The position numbers were made by a program, and so were the translations under genes. The notes beneath the pieces were generated by a model. The model ran no database searches and was not told the origin of the DNA. It saw only the letters and a list, made by a program, of their open reading frames with translations. DNA of 64,000 bases from the NCBI GenBank assembly GCA_035711805.1, contig DASTBV010000011.1:62001-126000 (forward strand), in the 5' to 3' direction. The stretch is from Gp6-AA40 sp035711805 (GTDB lineage: Bacteria; Acidobacteriota; Vicinamibacteria; Vicinamibacterales; UBA2999). Shown piece after piece: positions 54,760-63,839 of this stretch (position 1 is its first letter; each line of letters opens with the position of its first letter).

Positions 54760-55863
54760 ATGGAACTAGTTGTCCGCAAGAATGAGCTTCTGCGAGAACT
54801 GCAACTTTTCCAAGGCATTGTCGAGCGCAAGAACACCATACCGATCCTTGCCAACGTGCTGCTGGAAGCAAAAGGCAACGAGGTTCGGATGCTCGCAACG
54901 GATCTGGAAGTTGCGTTGCGGAGCAAATGCCAGGCCGCTGTCACGAAGGGTGGCTCGCTGACGCTGCCTGCAAAGAAGCTCTACGAGATCGTCAAGGCGC
55001 TTCCGGAAACCGATGTCCGGATCGAAGAGGACAAGAACGGCGTCAAGGTCGCTGCGGACAAGTTCGACTCGCGGATGCAGACGCTGCCGCGCGAGGACTT
55101 CCCGACGCTGCCCGACGTCAGTGGAAAGGCACGCGCGGCGCTTCCGCGCGCGGCCGTGCGCGAGATGGTTGCGAAAACACAATTCGCGATCACGGGCGAG
55201 GACACGCGGTATTTCCTCAACGGCGCCAAGTTCGTTCTCAAGCCGCAGAGCCTCACGCTGGTGGCCACCGACGGACACCGGTTGGCGCTGGTGGAAGTAA
55301 ACCATGCCACGGGTGTCGAGAAGGAGATCGGCGTCATCCTGCCGAAGAAAACGCTCCTGGAGCTGGGCAAGCTGCTCGCCGAGGGCGAAGGCGACATTCA
55401 GTTCGAGAGCGGCGAGAATCATCTCTTCTTCGACGTCGCGGGGCGCGTACTGATTTCGCGGATGATCGACGGCCAGTTCCCTGCATACGAGCGGGTGATC
55501 CCGAAGGGCAACGACAAGACGATCGAGTTCGATCGCGATCGGCTGACCAGCGCTGTCAAGCGTGTCGCCCTGCTGTCGAACGAGCGATCGCGGGCGGTGA
55601 AATTCGAGATCGACAAGGGGAAGGTCGAAGTCACCTCGAGCTCGTCGGAGTTCGGGGAGGCGCGCGAACAGCTCGCCGTGGAATACGGCGGGCCCGCGCT
55701 CGCCATCTCGTTCAACGCGCAGTACGTGCTCGATTTCCTCAACGTCGTCGAAACCGACGTCGTGTCGTTATCGCTGAAGGACGAAGTCAGCCAGGCGGTG
55801 ATGAAGCCCATCGGTGCGGATGGCTACGACTACACCTACGTCATCATGCCGATGCGCATCTGA
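54760..55863 (+). CDS. dnaN: DNA polymerase III sliding clamp subunit beta
   Basis: A 367-residue clamp of three similar domains. It starts MELVVRKNELLRELQLFQGIVERKNTIPILANVLLEA and ends DYTYVIMPMRI, the classic C-terminal 'MPMR' end. It tethers Pol III and many repair proteins to DNA. It lies downstream of the origin and 22 bp upstream of gyrB; the usual recF gene is not between them. Confidence 0.98.
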   Translation: MELVVRKNELLRELQLFQGIVERKNTIPILANVLLEAKGNEVRMLATDLEVALRSKCQAAVTKGGSLTLPAKKLYEIVKALPETDVRIEEDKNGVKVAADKFDSRMQTLPREDFPTLPDVSGKARAALPRAAVREMVAKTQFAITGEDTRYFLNGAKFVLKPQSLTLVATDGHRLALVEVNHATGVEKEIGVILPKKTLLELGKLLAEGEGDIQFESGENHLFFDVAGRVLISRMIDGQFPAYERVIPKGNDKTIEFDRDRLTSAVKRVALLSNERSRAVKFEIDKGKVEVTSSSSEFGEAREQLAVEYGGPALAISFNAQYVLDFLNVVETDVVSLSLKDEVSQAVMKPIGADGYDYTYVIMPMRI

Positions 55864-55885
55864 GCTGCCCCATCCAGGGAAACGC

Positions 55886-58501
55886 GTGGAATATCCGGAA
55901 CAGCCGAACACCAGTCAGCCAGACGACCTTCTCCCCGACGACGCACAGGTGTCGGCGGGCGGGAACGGATCCGCCGACGAATACGGTGCCGACAAGATCA
56001 AGGTGCTCGAAGGGCTCGAGGCAGTACGCAAGCGCCCGGCGATGTACATCGGTTCGACCGGCGCCCCAGGCCTGCATCACCTGGTCTATGAAATCGTCGA
56101 CAACTCGATCGACGAGGCGCTGGCGGGGTACTGCGACGAAGTCAACGTCACCATCCACATCGACAACTCGATTACCGTAGTCGACAACGGACGCGGCATC
56201 CCGGTTGATTTGCACGCCAGCGGCAAGTCGGCGGCGGAGGTCGTGCTGACTGTCCTCCACGCGGGCGGCAAGTTCGATAACGACAGCTACAAGGTCTCCG
56301 GCGGACTGCATGGCGTCGGCGTGTCTGTCGTCAATGCCCTCTCCGAGCGCCTCGACCTCGAGATCTGGCGCAACGGCAACGTTTACCAGCAGAGCTACGA
56401 GCGCGGGATCCCGTTGACCGATCTGGTGACTGCCGGCACCACGCAGAAGCGCGGCACGAAGGTCACCTTCAAGCCGGACTCGCAGATCTTCGAGACGACC
56501 GATTACAGCTTCGACACGCTGGCGCAGCGGCTGCGTGAACTGGCGTTTCTGAATGGCGGCATCCTCATCACCATCGACGACGAGCGCGATGGGAAGAATC
56601 ACCGCTTCCAGTACGAAGGGGGAATCGTCTCGTTCGTCCAGTACCTCAACAAGAACAAGGCGTCGGTCAACGACAAGCCGATCTTCATGAAGGGCGAGAA
56701 GGACGGCATCGACGCTGAAATCGCGCTGCAGTGGAACGACGGCTACACGGAGCTGGTGTTCTCGTTCGCGAACAACATCAACACCCACGAGGGCGGCACC
56801 CACCTGTCCGGATTCCGCTCGGCGCTGACGCGAACCATCAACGCCTACGCGGTCAAGAACAACCTGGCGAAGGACCTGAAGGACGCGAGCATCAGCGGCG
56901 ACGATATCCGTGAAGGCCTGACCGGTGTCGTCAGTGTGAAGATTCCGCGGCCGCAGTTCGAGGGCCAGACGAAGACAAAACTCGGAAACACCGAGGTGAA
57001 GGGGATTGTCGAAGCGATCATCAACGATCGGCTGGGACAATTCCTCGAAGAAAACCCAGCCGTCGCCAAGCGAGTCATCGGCAAAGCGGTCGATGCCGCG
57101 CGCGCACGCGAAGCGGCGCGTAAGGCGCGGGATCTCGTCCGGCGGAAAGGCGCGCTCGACGGCAGCAGCCTGCCTGGCAAGCTGGCGGATTGCCAGGAGC
57201 GCGATCCGGCCCAGAGCGAGTTGTACATCGTCGAAGGTGAATCGGCCGGCGGCTCGGCGAAGCAGGGGCGCGATCGGCGGTTCCAGGCCATCCTCCCGAT
57301 CAAGGGAAAGATCCTGAACGTCGAGAAGGCGCGCTTCGACAAGATGCTGGGCAGCGACGAAATCAAGACCATGATCGCCGCGCTCGGCTGCGGAATCGGC
57401 ACGGAGGACTTCGATATCGAGAAGCTTCGATATCACCGCGTCATCATCATGACCGACGCCGACGTGGACGGGTCCCACATCCGGACGCTGCTGCTGACGT
57501 TCTTCTATCGCCAGATGCCGCAGCTGATCGATCGCGGCCACATCTACATCGCGCAGCCGCCGCTTTTCCGTGCGAAGCGTGGCCGGACGGAGACCTACAT
57601 CAAGGACGAGCGCGAGCTGGAGACCTTCCTGATCCGCCGCGCCGTGGAGTCCCGCGTCGTGCGCCTGGCGGACGGCAGTGAACTGTTCGGCGAGACGCTC
57701 GAATACCGGCTGCAGCGCATGATTGGCTACCGCAAGCTGCTGCAGCAGGTGACGCGCCGCGGCATCCCGCCCGAGATCGTGACGGCGCTGCTGCAGATGG
57801 ACGCACGCGACAAGTCGTTCTTCGAGACAAAGGATCGCCTCGAAGTCCTGTCAGCGCGGATGACTACGCCCAATCGCACGGTGACCGTTGGCCGGGACGA
57901 CGAGCACAACGCGTTTTTTCTCGACATCGAGGATCGATCGCACGGCTATCCGCGGCGATTCGTGCTCGGGGTCGACTTCATTTCCTCGGGCGAGTACCGC
58001 ACGCTTGCCGCGGCGTACCGGGAGATTCACGACATCCACTTCCCGGTGGTCGTCAAGGCGATGGAGGCGGCGCGCGACGACGAGAGCGAGGACGCCGGTA
58101 TGGCGGCGGCCGACGGCAGCGCCATCGGCGGCGCGCCGATCGACGAAGCGACGAAGCTCGCGGCGGAACCGAAGGACCGCGTCGCGGACGCCGTTGGCGC
58201 CCGGCCGCCGAAGAAGGAGCCGGACACCACGCTGGCCGATCTCGATGCATTCGTCGAGTACTTCATCACGGCGGGCAAGAAAGGGATCGCCGTGAATCGC
58301 TACAAGGGACTGGGCGAAATGAATCCCGAGACGCTGTGGGGAACGACGATGGATCCCGACGCGCGGACGCTGCTCGAAGTGCGCGCCGAGGATCACGCCG
58401 AGGCCGATCAGATGTTCACCACGCTGATGGGCGACCAGGTTGAACCGCGGCGCAAGTTCATCGAGGACAACGCGCTCGACGTCCGCAACCTTGACGTATA
58501 G
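55886..58501 (+). CDS. gyrB: DNA gyrase subunit B
   Basis: An 871-residue ATPase subunit. GHKL ATPase domain: VLEGLEAVRKRPAMYIGS, DNSIDEALAG, VDNGRGIPV and GGLHGVGVSVVNAL. TOPRIM: ELYIVEGESAGGSAKQGRDR and MTDADVDGSHIRTLLLTFF. The C-terminal part has the proteobacterial-type insertion of about 170-200 residues, including an Asp/Ala-rich stretch (about 720-780), before YKGLGEMNPETLW. The GTG at 55886 (AGGGA upstream) is used; the frame before it is dnaN read-through. The N-terminus adds about 35 acidic residues before the conserved start. Confidence 0.97.
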   Translation: MEYPEQPNTSQPDDLLPDDAQVSAGGNGSADEYGADKIKVLEGLEAVRKRPAMYIGSTGAPGLHHLVYEIVDNSIDEALAGYCDEVNVTIHIDNSITVVDNGRGIPVDLHASGKSAAEVVLTVLHAGGKFDNDSYKVSGGLHGVGVSVVNALSERLDLEIWRNGNVYQQSYERGIPLTDLVTAGTTQKRGTKVTFKPDSQIFETTDYSFDTLAQRLRELAFLNGGILITIDDERDGKNHRFQYEGGIVSFVQYLNKNKASVNDKPIFMKGEKDGIDAEIALQWNDGYTELVFSFANNINTHEGGTHLSGFRSALTRTINAYAVKNNLAKDLKDASISGDDIREGLTGVVSVKIPRPQFEGQTKTKLGNTEVKGIVEAIINDRLGQFLEENPAVAKRVIGKAVDAARAREAARKARDLVRRKGALDGSSLPGKLADCQERDPAQSELYIVEGESAGGSAKQGRDRRFQAILPIKGKILNVEKARFDKMLGSDEIKTMIAALGCGIGTEDFDIEKLRYHRVIIMTDADVDGSHIRTLLLTFFYRQMPQLIDRGHIYIAQPPLFRAKRGRTETYIKDERELETFLIRRAVESRVVRLADGSELFGETLEYRLQRMIGYRKLLQQVTRRGIPPEIVTALLQMDARDKSFFETKDRLEVLSARMTTPNRTVTVGRDDEHNAFFLDIEDRSHGYPRRFVLGVDFISSGEYRTLAAAYREIHDIHFPVVVKAMEAARDDESEDAGMAAADGSAIGGAPIDEATKLAAEPKDRVADAVGARPPKKEPDTTLADLDAFVEYFITAGKKGIAVNRYKGLGEMNPETLWGTTMDPDARTLLEVRAEDHAEADQMFTTLMGDQVEPRRKFIEDNALDVRNLDV

Positions 58502-58546
58502 CCGCCGCGGACCTGACACGGTCCGCGCCACGATCACCACTGAGAG

Positions 58547-61072
58547 ATGACCGCACAGAACGCGAACCGCCTGCCCGTCAACATCGAAGACGAGATGAAG
58601 CGCTCGTACATGGATTACGCGATGAGCGTAATCATCGGGCGCGCCCTGCCCGACGTACGGGACGGCCTGAAGCCCGCGCACCGGCGCGTGCTCTATGGCA
58701 TGAAGACGATGGGCCTCTCGTCGACGCGCGGCTATCGGAAGTGCGCCAAGATCGTCGGCGAGGTGATGGGCAACTATCACCCGCACGGCGACGCTTCGAT
58801 CTACGACACGCTCGTCCGGATGGCGCAGGACTTCAACATGCGCGCGCCGCTCATCGACGGGCAGGGCAACTTCGGTTCCGTCGACGGCGACCCGCCGGCG
58901 GCCATGCGGTACACCGAGGCGCGCCTGAAGGCCCTCGGCGACGAAATGATGACGGATCTCGACAAGGAGACCGTCGACTTCGTCCCCAACTACGACGAGA
59001 CCACCGAGGAACCCTCGGTGCTGCCGTCGCCGTTCCCCAACCTGCTGGTCAACGGGTCAGCGGGCATCGCCGTCGGCATGGCCACGAATATCCCTCCGCA
59101 CAACCTGCGCGAGGTCATCGATGCGGTCATCTGGACGGTCGAATCGACGTATCAGGAAACGCCGCCGTCCGCGGCGGAGCGTCAGCGCAAGCTGCTCGAG
59201 CTGGTGCCTGGCCCCGACTTCCCCACCGGCGGCTATATCGTCGGCCGCTCCGGCGTCCAGCAGGCCTACCTCACCGGCCGCGGCATGGTCATCATGCGCG
59301 CCAAGGCCGACATCGAGGTGTCGAAGAAGGGCGATCGCCAGTCGATCGTCATCAGCGAGATTCCCTATCAGGTCAACAAGGCGCGCCTCATCGAGCGCAT
59401 TGCCGACCTGGTGCGCGAGAAGACCATCGAGGGCATTTCCGACATCCGCGATGAATCCGACCGCAAGGGAATGAGCATCGTCATCGAGCTGAAGCGCGGC
59501 GAAGTGGCGGACGTCATCCTCAACAATCTCTACAAGCACACCGCGCTGCAGAGCAGCTTCGGCGTGATCATGCTCGCCATCGTCGCTGGCCGGCCGCGCG
59601 TGCTGACGCTCGCCGAGCTGCTCGACAACTTCATCGAGTTCCGCCGCGACGTCGTGCGCCGCCGGACCGAATTCGAGCTGCGCAAGGCCGAGGCGCGGGC
59701 GCACATCCTCGAAGGGCTGAAGATCGCGCTCGACCACCTCGACGCGGTCATTGCGCTGATTCGCGCGGCGAAGAACCCCGGTGAAGCCCGCGAAGGCCTG
59801 ATGACGCAGTTCGGGCTCACGCAGATTCAGGCGCAGGCGATCCTCGACATGCAGCTGCAGCGTCTGACGGGACTGGAGCGGCAGAAGATCCTCGACGAGC
59901 TGGCCGAGCTGCTCAAGACGATCGAACGGCTGCGCGCGATTCTCTCGAGCGACAAGATGCTGATGGAGATCGTCGTCCGCGAGCTGCGCGAGGTGCGCGA
60001 TCGCTACGGCGACGCCCGCCGCACCGAAATCCTCGCCGAAGCGGGCGAATTCCGGATCGAGGACCTGATCGCCGAAGAGGACATGGCGATCACGGTCAGC
60101 AACACCGGCTACATCAAGCGCACCGCGATTACCAGCTACCGCAACCAGCGGCGCGGCGGCAAGGGCCGCATCGGCATGCGCACGCGCGAGGAGGACTTCG
60201 TCAGCCACCTGTTCGTGGCGTCCACCCACGCCTACATCATGATTTTCTCGGACCGCGGCCGCGCTTACTGGCTGAAGGTCCACGAAATTCCCGACGTCGG
60301 CCCCGACGGCCGCGGCAAGGCGATCGCCAACCTGGTGTCGATGCAGGAAGGCGAACGGATCGCCGCGCTCCTGGCGGTCAAGGAGTTCGAGGAGAACAAG
60401 TTCATCGTAATGGGCACACGGCGCGGCGAGGTCAAAAAGACCGAGCTGAACGCCTTCAGCAACCCGCGCGCCGGAGGCATCATCGCGATGGACGTCGAGG
60501 AAGGCGACGCCGTCATCGCCGTCCAGGTGTCGGACGGCAGCAACGAGATCTTCATCGGCACGCGCAACGGCATGTCGATCCGCTTCAGAGAAACCGACGT
60601 CCGTTCGATGGGCCGCACGGCCGGCGGTGTCCGCGGCATCGAGCTCCGCGAAGACGATGAAGTGGTGGCGATGGAAGTGCTCGAGCCCGGCGGCACCATC
60701 CTGTCCGTCACCGAGCAGGGCTACGGCAAACGCACGCAGCTGGACGAATACCGCGTGCAGTCGCGCGGCGGCCTTGGCATCATCAACATCCAGACCAGCG
60801 AGCGGAACGGCAAGGTCGTCGGCATGACGCAGGTCCACGACGATGACGAGCTGATGCTGATCACGCAGCAGGGAAAGATCCTGCGCATGGCATCGCGCGA
60901 CATCCGCACCATCGGCCGCGCCACCCAGGGGGTCCGGTTGATCGACATCGAGGGCGACGATCGCGCGGTGTCGATCGCACGCCTCGCCGAGAAGGACGAC
61001 GAGACGGCAAATGGAACCGCCGAGCCTCCGACCGATAACGGCGGCGCGCCACCGGCGGCGCCGGAGGAATAG
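58547..61072 (+). CDS. gyrA: DNA gyrase subunit A
   Basis: An 841-residue cleavage subunit. The catalytic tyrosine is in AAMRYTEARL (usual AAMRYTE). The quinolone-resistance region HPHGDASIYDTLVRMAQDF has Ser (S of DASIY) and Asp as in susceptible enzymes. The C-terminal beta-pinwheel wraps DNA; the GyrA box is present as QRRGGKG. It ends with an acidic/Ala/Pro tail. It is 45 bp after gyrB. Confidence 0.98.
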   Translation: MTAQNANRLPVNIEDEMKRSYMDYAMSVIIGRALPDVRDGLKPAHRRVLYGMKTMGLSSTRGYRKCAKIVGEVMGNYHPHGDASIYDTLVRMAQDFNMRAPLIDGQGNFGSVDGDPPAAMRYTEARLKALGDEMMTDLDKETVDFVPNYDETTEEPSVLPSPFPNLLVNGSAGIAVGMATNIPPHNLREVIDAVIWTVESTYQETPPSAAERQRKLLELVPGPDFPTGGYIVGRSGVQQAYLTGRGMVIMRAKADIEVSKKGDRQSIVISEIPYQVNKARLIERIADLVREKTIEGISDIRDESDRKGMSIVIELKRGEVADVILNNLYKHTALQSSFGVIMLAIVAGRPRVLTLAELLDNFIEFRRDVVRRRTEFELRKAEARAHILEGLKIALDHLDAVIALIRAAKNPGEAREGLMTQFGLTQIQAQAILDMQLQRLTGLERQKILDELAELLKTIERLRAILSSDKMLMEIVVRELREVRDRYGDARRTEILAEAGEFRIEDLIAEEDMAITVSNTGYIKRTAITSYRNQRRGGKGRIGMRTREEDFVSHLFVASTHAYIMIFSDRGRAYWLKVHEIPDVGPDGRGKAIANLVSMQEGERIAALLAVKEFEENKFIVMGTRRGEVKKTELNAFSNPRAGGIIAMDVEEGDAVIAVQVSDGSNEIFIGTRNGMSIRFRETDVRSMGRTAGGVRGIELREDDEVVAMEVLEPGGTILSVTEQGYGKRTQLDEYRVQSRGGLGIINIQTSERNGKVVGMTQVHDDDELMLITQQGKILRMASRDIRTIGRATQGVRLIDIEGDDRAVSIARLAEKDDETANGTAEPPTDNGGAPPAAPEE

Positions 61073-61099
61073 CCGCTGCGGCGGCTCGTTGCCGGCGTC

Positions 61100-61438
61100 G
61101 TGTGCGCCGCCGCCATCGGAGGCATCTCCTGCGGCGTGCTTTCGCCCGAAGAGCAGCTGCTGACGGACTTTTTCGAGGCGTCGCGCGTCTACGACGTCTC
61201 GGTGATGTCGCGCCTGTCGGCGCTTCCGCTCAACCCCAAGACCGACGGGATCGTCGATGCATTCGAGATCGAACGCGTGGATCGCGCGGACGACGGCAGC
61301 GAACGGGTGATCGTCGCCGCGCAGGTCCGATCGTTTGCCGGGCAGGTAACTTCCCGCCAGCTGTTGTTCATGCTGACGCGTCGCGACGGCCGCTGGTTCA
61401 TTCAGGCATGGCACCCCATAACGGGGCGCCCGACGTAG
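61100..61438 (+). CDS. Small hypothetical (lipo)protein after gyrA
   Basis: A product of 112 residues from GTG at 61100. The frame is open back to the gyrA stop, and translation from a CTG at 61076 would add LRRLVAGVV, making a good lipoprotein signal ending GGISC. The mature part (SPEEQLLTDFFEASRVYDVSVMSRLSALPLNPKTDGIV ... VIVAAQVRSFAGQVTSRQLLFMLTRRDGRWFIQAW) looks like a single NTF2-like or DUF4878-type alpha+beta domain. No function assigned. It follows gyrA by 3-27 bp and is convergent with pcrA. Confidence 0.68.
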   Translation: MCAAAIGGISCGVLSPEEQLLTDFFEASRVYDVSVMSRLSALPLNPKTDGIVDAFEIERVDRADDGSERVIVAAQVRSFAGQVTSRQLLFMLTRRDGRWFIQAWHPITGRPT

Positions 61439-61460
61439 GGCACGCCGTTCTGCCACGCAG

Positions 61461-61480
61461 GGCGCGCCTTCAGGCGTGCC
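61461..61480. terminator. Hairpin between convergent genes
   Basis: GGCGCGCC-TTCA-GGCGTGCC forms an 8-bp stem with one G-T pair and a 4-nt loop, between the small lipoprotein gene (ends 61438) and the pcrA stop (61480-61482). No T-tract follows on either strand, so termination is only possible. The loop TTCA/TGAA and flanking GGCG match the hairpin at 63770-63787. Confidence 0.4.
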
Positions 61481-63744
61481 TAGGCCACTTCCAGCTTCGC
61501 GAATTTCGCCCGCAGCGTCTTCTGCCCCACCGAGGCGAATTTCACGATCAGCTTCACATCGTCGTCGAGCGGCTCGATGCTCATGATCGTGCCGACACCA
61601 AACGCGGGATGCCGGACGCGCAGGCCCGGCTTCAGGCCCGACGGAACTGACTGATCTTCGTCTTCGTAGGCGTAGGCCGGCGAGTCCTCGCGGCTCCGGC
61701 CACGGTATCCGCTGCCCTTTCCGTACGACGTGCCACGGAACTGGGAGAAGGACTGCTGCGGTGTCAGGAATGTCGACGGGACTTCATCGATCAGGGCGGC
61801 GGGAATCTCGTCGATGAAGCGCGACGGATCGGTGGACTGGTAGTCGCCAAACACCCGCCGGCGGGCCGCCGAGGTGAGCACCAGCCGGCGCTGCGCGCGC
61901 GTGATCCCGACATAGCAGAGCCGCCGTTCTTCCTCGAGCTCCGCCTCGTCCTCCGCCGATCGGGAATGAGGAAACAGGCCCTCCTCGAGGCCGGCGATGA
62001 CGACCACCGGGAATTCCAGTCCCTTGGCGCTGTGCATGGTCATCATCAGCACGCGCGCGTCCTTCGAGCCTGCTTCTTCGTCCGCGTCCGAGAGGAGCGA
62101 CAGCTGATCGACGAAACCGGCGAGCGACGGCTCCGCGGTTCGCGTTTCGTACTCACGCGCCGCGGAGACGAGCTCCATCAGGTTCTCGATGCGGCTCTCC
62201 GCCTCCTCGCTCCGTTCCTCGCGCAGGTCCTGCAGATAGCCGCTGCGATCGAGGACTTTGCCGAGCGCGATGGAGACCGACTCCTCCGCCGCCATCGCGG
62301 TGAGGTTGACCAGCAGATCGCGAAATGCCGTGAGCGAGGCGGAGGCGCGTGGCGGCAGCAGGCGGCCTTCGAGGGCGTGCACCAGCCTGGCCCACAGAGA
62401 GTTGTTGGTAGCGACTGGCTGGAGCCCGGCAAGCAGCGGCGGCAGCTCGACCTCGTCGTCCAATTCGATCGCGTCGAGCGACTCCATGACTCCCTTGCCG
62501 ATACCACGAGCAGGGACGTTGATCACGCGCCGCAGGCTGACGTCGTCGTGCGGGTTCAGAACCAGGCGGAGGTATGCGAGGGAATCCTTGATCTCCTTCC
62601 GCTCGTAGAAGCGGACGCCGCCGATGATCTTGTAGGCGGTTCCCGACCGGCGCAGCGCGTCTTCGACCGTTCGCGACTGGGCGTTGGTCCGATACAGTAC
62701 CGCGACCGTATGGTCCGGGTCCTCGTGCAGCGCCGTTCGCGACGTACGGGCAATGAACTCCGCTTCGTCGATGTCGTCGCCGGCGCGGTAGTAGAGGATT
62801 CGCGCGCCGCCCGCGCGCTCGGTGTACAGCCGCTTCTCCTTGCGGTTGCGATTCTGCGAGATGACCGCGGACGCCGCGTCCAGGATCACCTGCGTGGAGC
62901 GGTAGTTCCGCTCGAGGCGCACGATCATCGCCTCGGGAAAGTCGTGCTCGAAATCGAGGATGTTCCGCAGATCCGCGCCGCGCCATTTGTAGATCGACTG
63001 ATCCGGATCGCCGACGACACACAGGTTCCGGTGTTTGCCGGCCAGCTGCTGGATGAGCAGGTACTGCGGCCGATTGGTGTCCTGATACTCGTCGACCATC
63101 ACGAACCGGAACTTGTCCGCATATCGCTCGCGCACGGCCGGAGCCTTGTCGAACAGTTCCACGGTCCGCAGCAGCAGATCGTCGAAGTCGAGGGCATTCG
63201 CGTCCTTCAGTCGCTGAACGTAGAGCTCGTACAGCTTGCCGATCTGCGCGTCCTTCGGGTTCCACGAGTTCGCCGTGAACGACTCGGGGCCTTCCATCCT
63301 GTTCTTGGCGTGGCTGATCCGCGAGAGCGCGAGGCGCGGCTGCAGCGTGCTGTCGTCCACGCCGATGTCGCGCAGCGCCTGCTTCATCAACGTGAGCTGG
63401 TCGGTCGAGTCGTAGATCACGAAGTCGCGCGAGAGACCGATATGCGGCGCCTCGCGCCGCAGGAGCCGGGCGCACAGCGCATGAAACGTGGAGATCCACA
63501 TGCGCTGGCAGTCGACGCGCAGGAGTGTTTCGACGCGTGTACGCATCTCGCCCGCCGCTTTGTTCGTGAACGTGACGGCGAGAACACGATCGGGTTCGGC
63601 GAACTGTTCGCTGACGAGGTATGCGATGCGGTGCGCGATGACGCGCGTCTTTCCGGATCCGGCGCCAGCCAGAATCAGCAGCGGGCCTTCCGTCTTGAGG
63701 ACGGCTTCCTGTTGTTCGGGATTGAGGCTGGAGAGCAGATCCAA
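61480..63744 (-). CDS. pcrA: UvrD/PcrA-type DNA helicase
   Basis: A 754-residue SF1A 3'-5' helicase in nucleotide excision and mismatch repair. Motifs: LNPEQQEAV (Q motif), LAGAGSGKTRVIAHRI (Walker A), MVDEYQDTNRPQY (Walker B), VGDPDQSIYKWRGAD, LERNYRS, and VITMHSAKGLE-type motif V (LMMTMHSAKGLEFPVV). A Tudor-like C-terminal domain ends it (RVRHPAFGVGTIMSIEP). The start is TTG at 63744 with a very close AGAGG, or CTG at 63738 with AGAGG at 7 nt; an upstream in-frame stop rules out longer forms. Confidence 0.96.
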   Translation of the reverse strand: MDLLSSLNPEQQEAVLKTEGPLLILAGAGSGKTRVIAHRIAYLVSEQFAEPDRVLAVTFTNKAAGEMRTRVETLLRVDCQRMWISTFHALCARLLRREAPHIGLSRDFVIYDSTDQLTLMKQALRDIGVDDSTLQPRLALSRISHAKNRMEGPESFTANSWNPKDAQIGKLYELYVQRLKDANALDFDDLLLRTVELFDKAPAVRERYADKFRFVMVDEYQDTNRPQYLLIQQLAGKHRNLCVVGDPDQSIYKWRGADLRNILDFEHDFPEAMIVRLERNYRSTQVILDAASAVISQNRNRKEKRLYTERAGGARILYYRAGDDIDEAEFIARTSRTALHEDPDHTVAVLYRTNAQSRTVEDALRRSGTAYKIIGGVRFYERKEIKDSLAYLRLVLNPHDDVSLRRVINVPARGIGKGVMESLDAIELDDEVELPPLLAGLQPVATNNSLWARLVHALEGRLLPPRASASLTAFRDLLVNLTAMAAEESVSIALGKVLDRSGYLQDLREERSEEAESRIENLMELVSAAREYETRTAEPSLAGFVDQLSLLSDADEEAGSKDARVLMMTMHSAKGLEFPVVVIAGLEEGLFPHSRSAEDEAELEEERRLCYVGITRAQRRLVLTSAARRRVFGDYQSTDPSRFIDEIPAALIDEVPSTFLTPQQSFSQFRGTSYGKGSGYRGRSREDSPAYAYEDEDQSVPSGLKPGLRVRHPAFGVGTIMSIEPLDDDVKLIVKFASVGQKTLRAKFAKLEVA

Positions 63745-63769
63745 GCCTCTATTCTAGCGTCGTCCTCCG

Positions 63770-63834
63770 GTCCGCCTGAAGGCGGACACTACGCACGCGG
63801 CGGACACTACGCACGCGGCGGACACTACGAACGT
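63770..63834. repeat. Hairpin plus 18-bp tandem repeat
   Basis: GTCCGCC-TGAA-GGCGGAC (63770-63787) is a perfect 7-bp stem with a 4-nt loop. Its right arm begins the first of three tandem copies of GGCGGACACTACGCACGC (63781-63798, 63799-63816, 63817-63834; the third has two changes). It fills the pcrA-glmS gap. The pattern suggests a dispersed repeat family expanded here by slippage. Confidence 0.88.
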
Positions 63835-63839
63835 CGGGC

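Noticed and set aside
63781..63834. Possible CRISPR array
   Set aside because: Units are directly abutting 18-bp copies without spacers; a simple tandem repeat.
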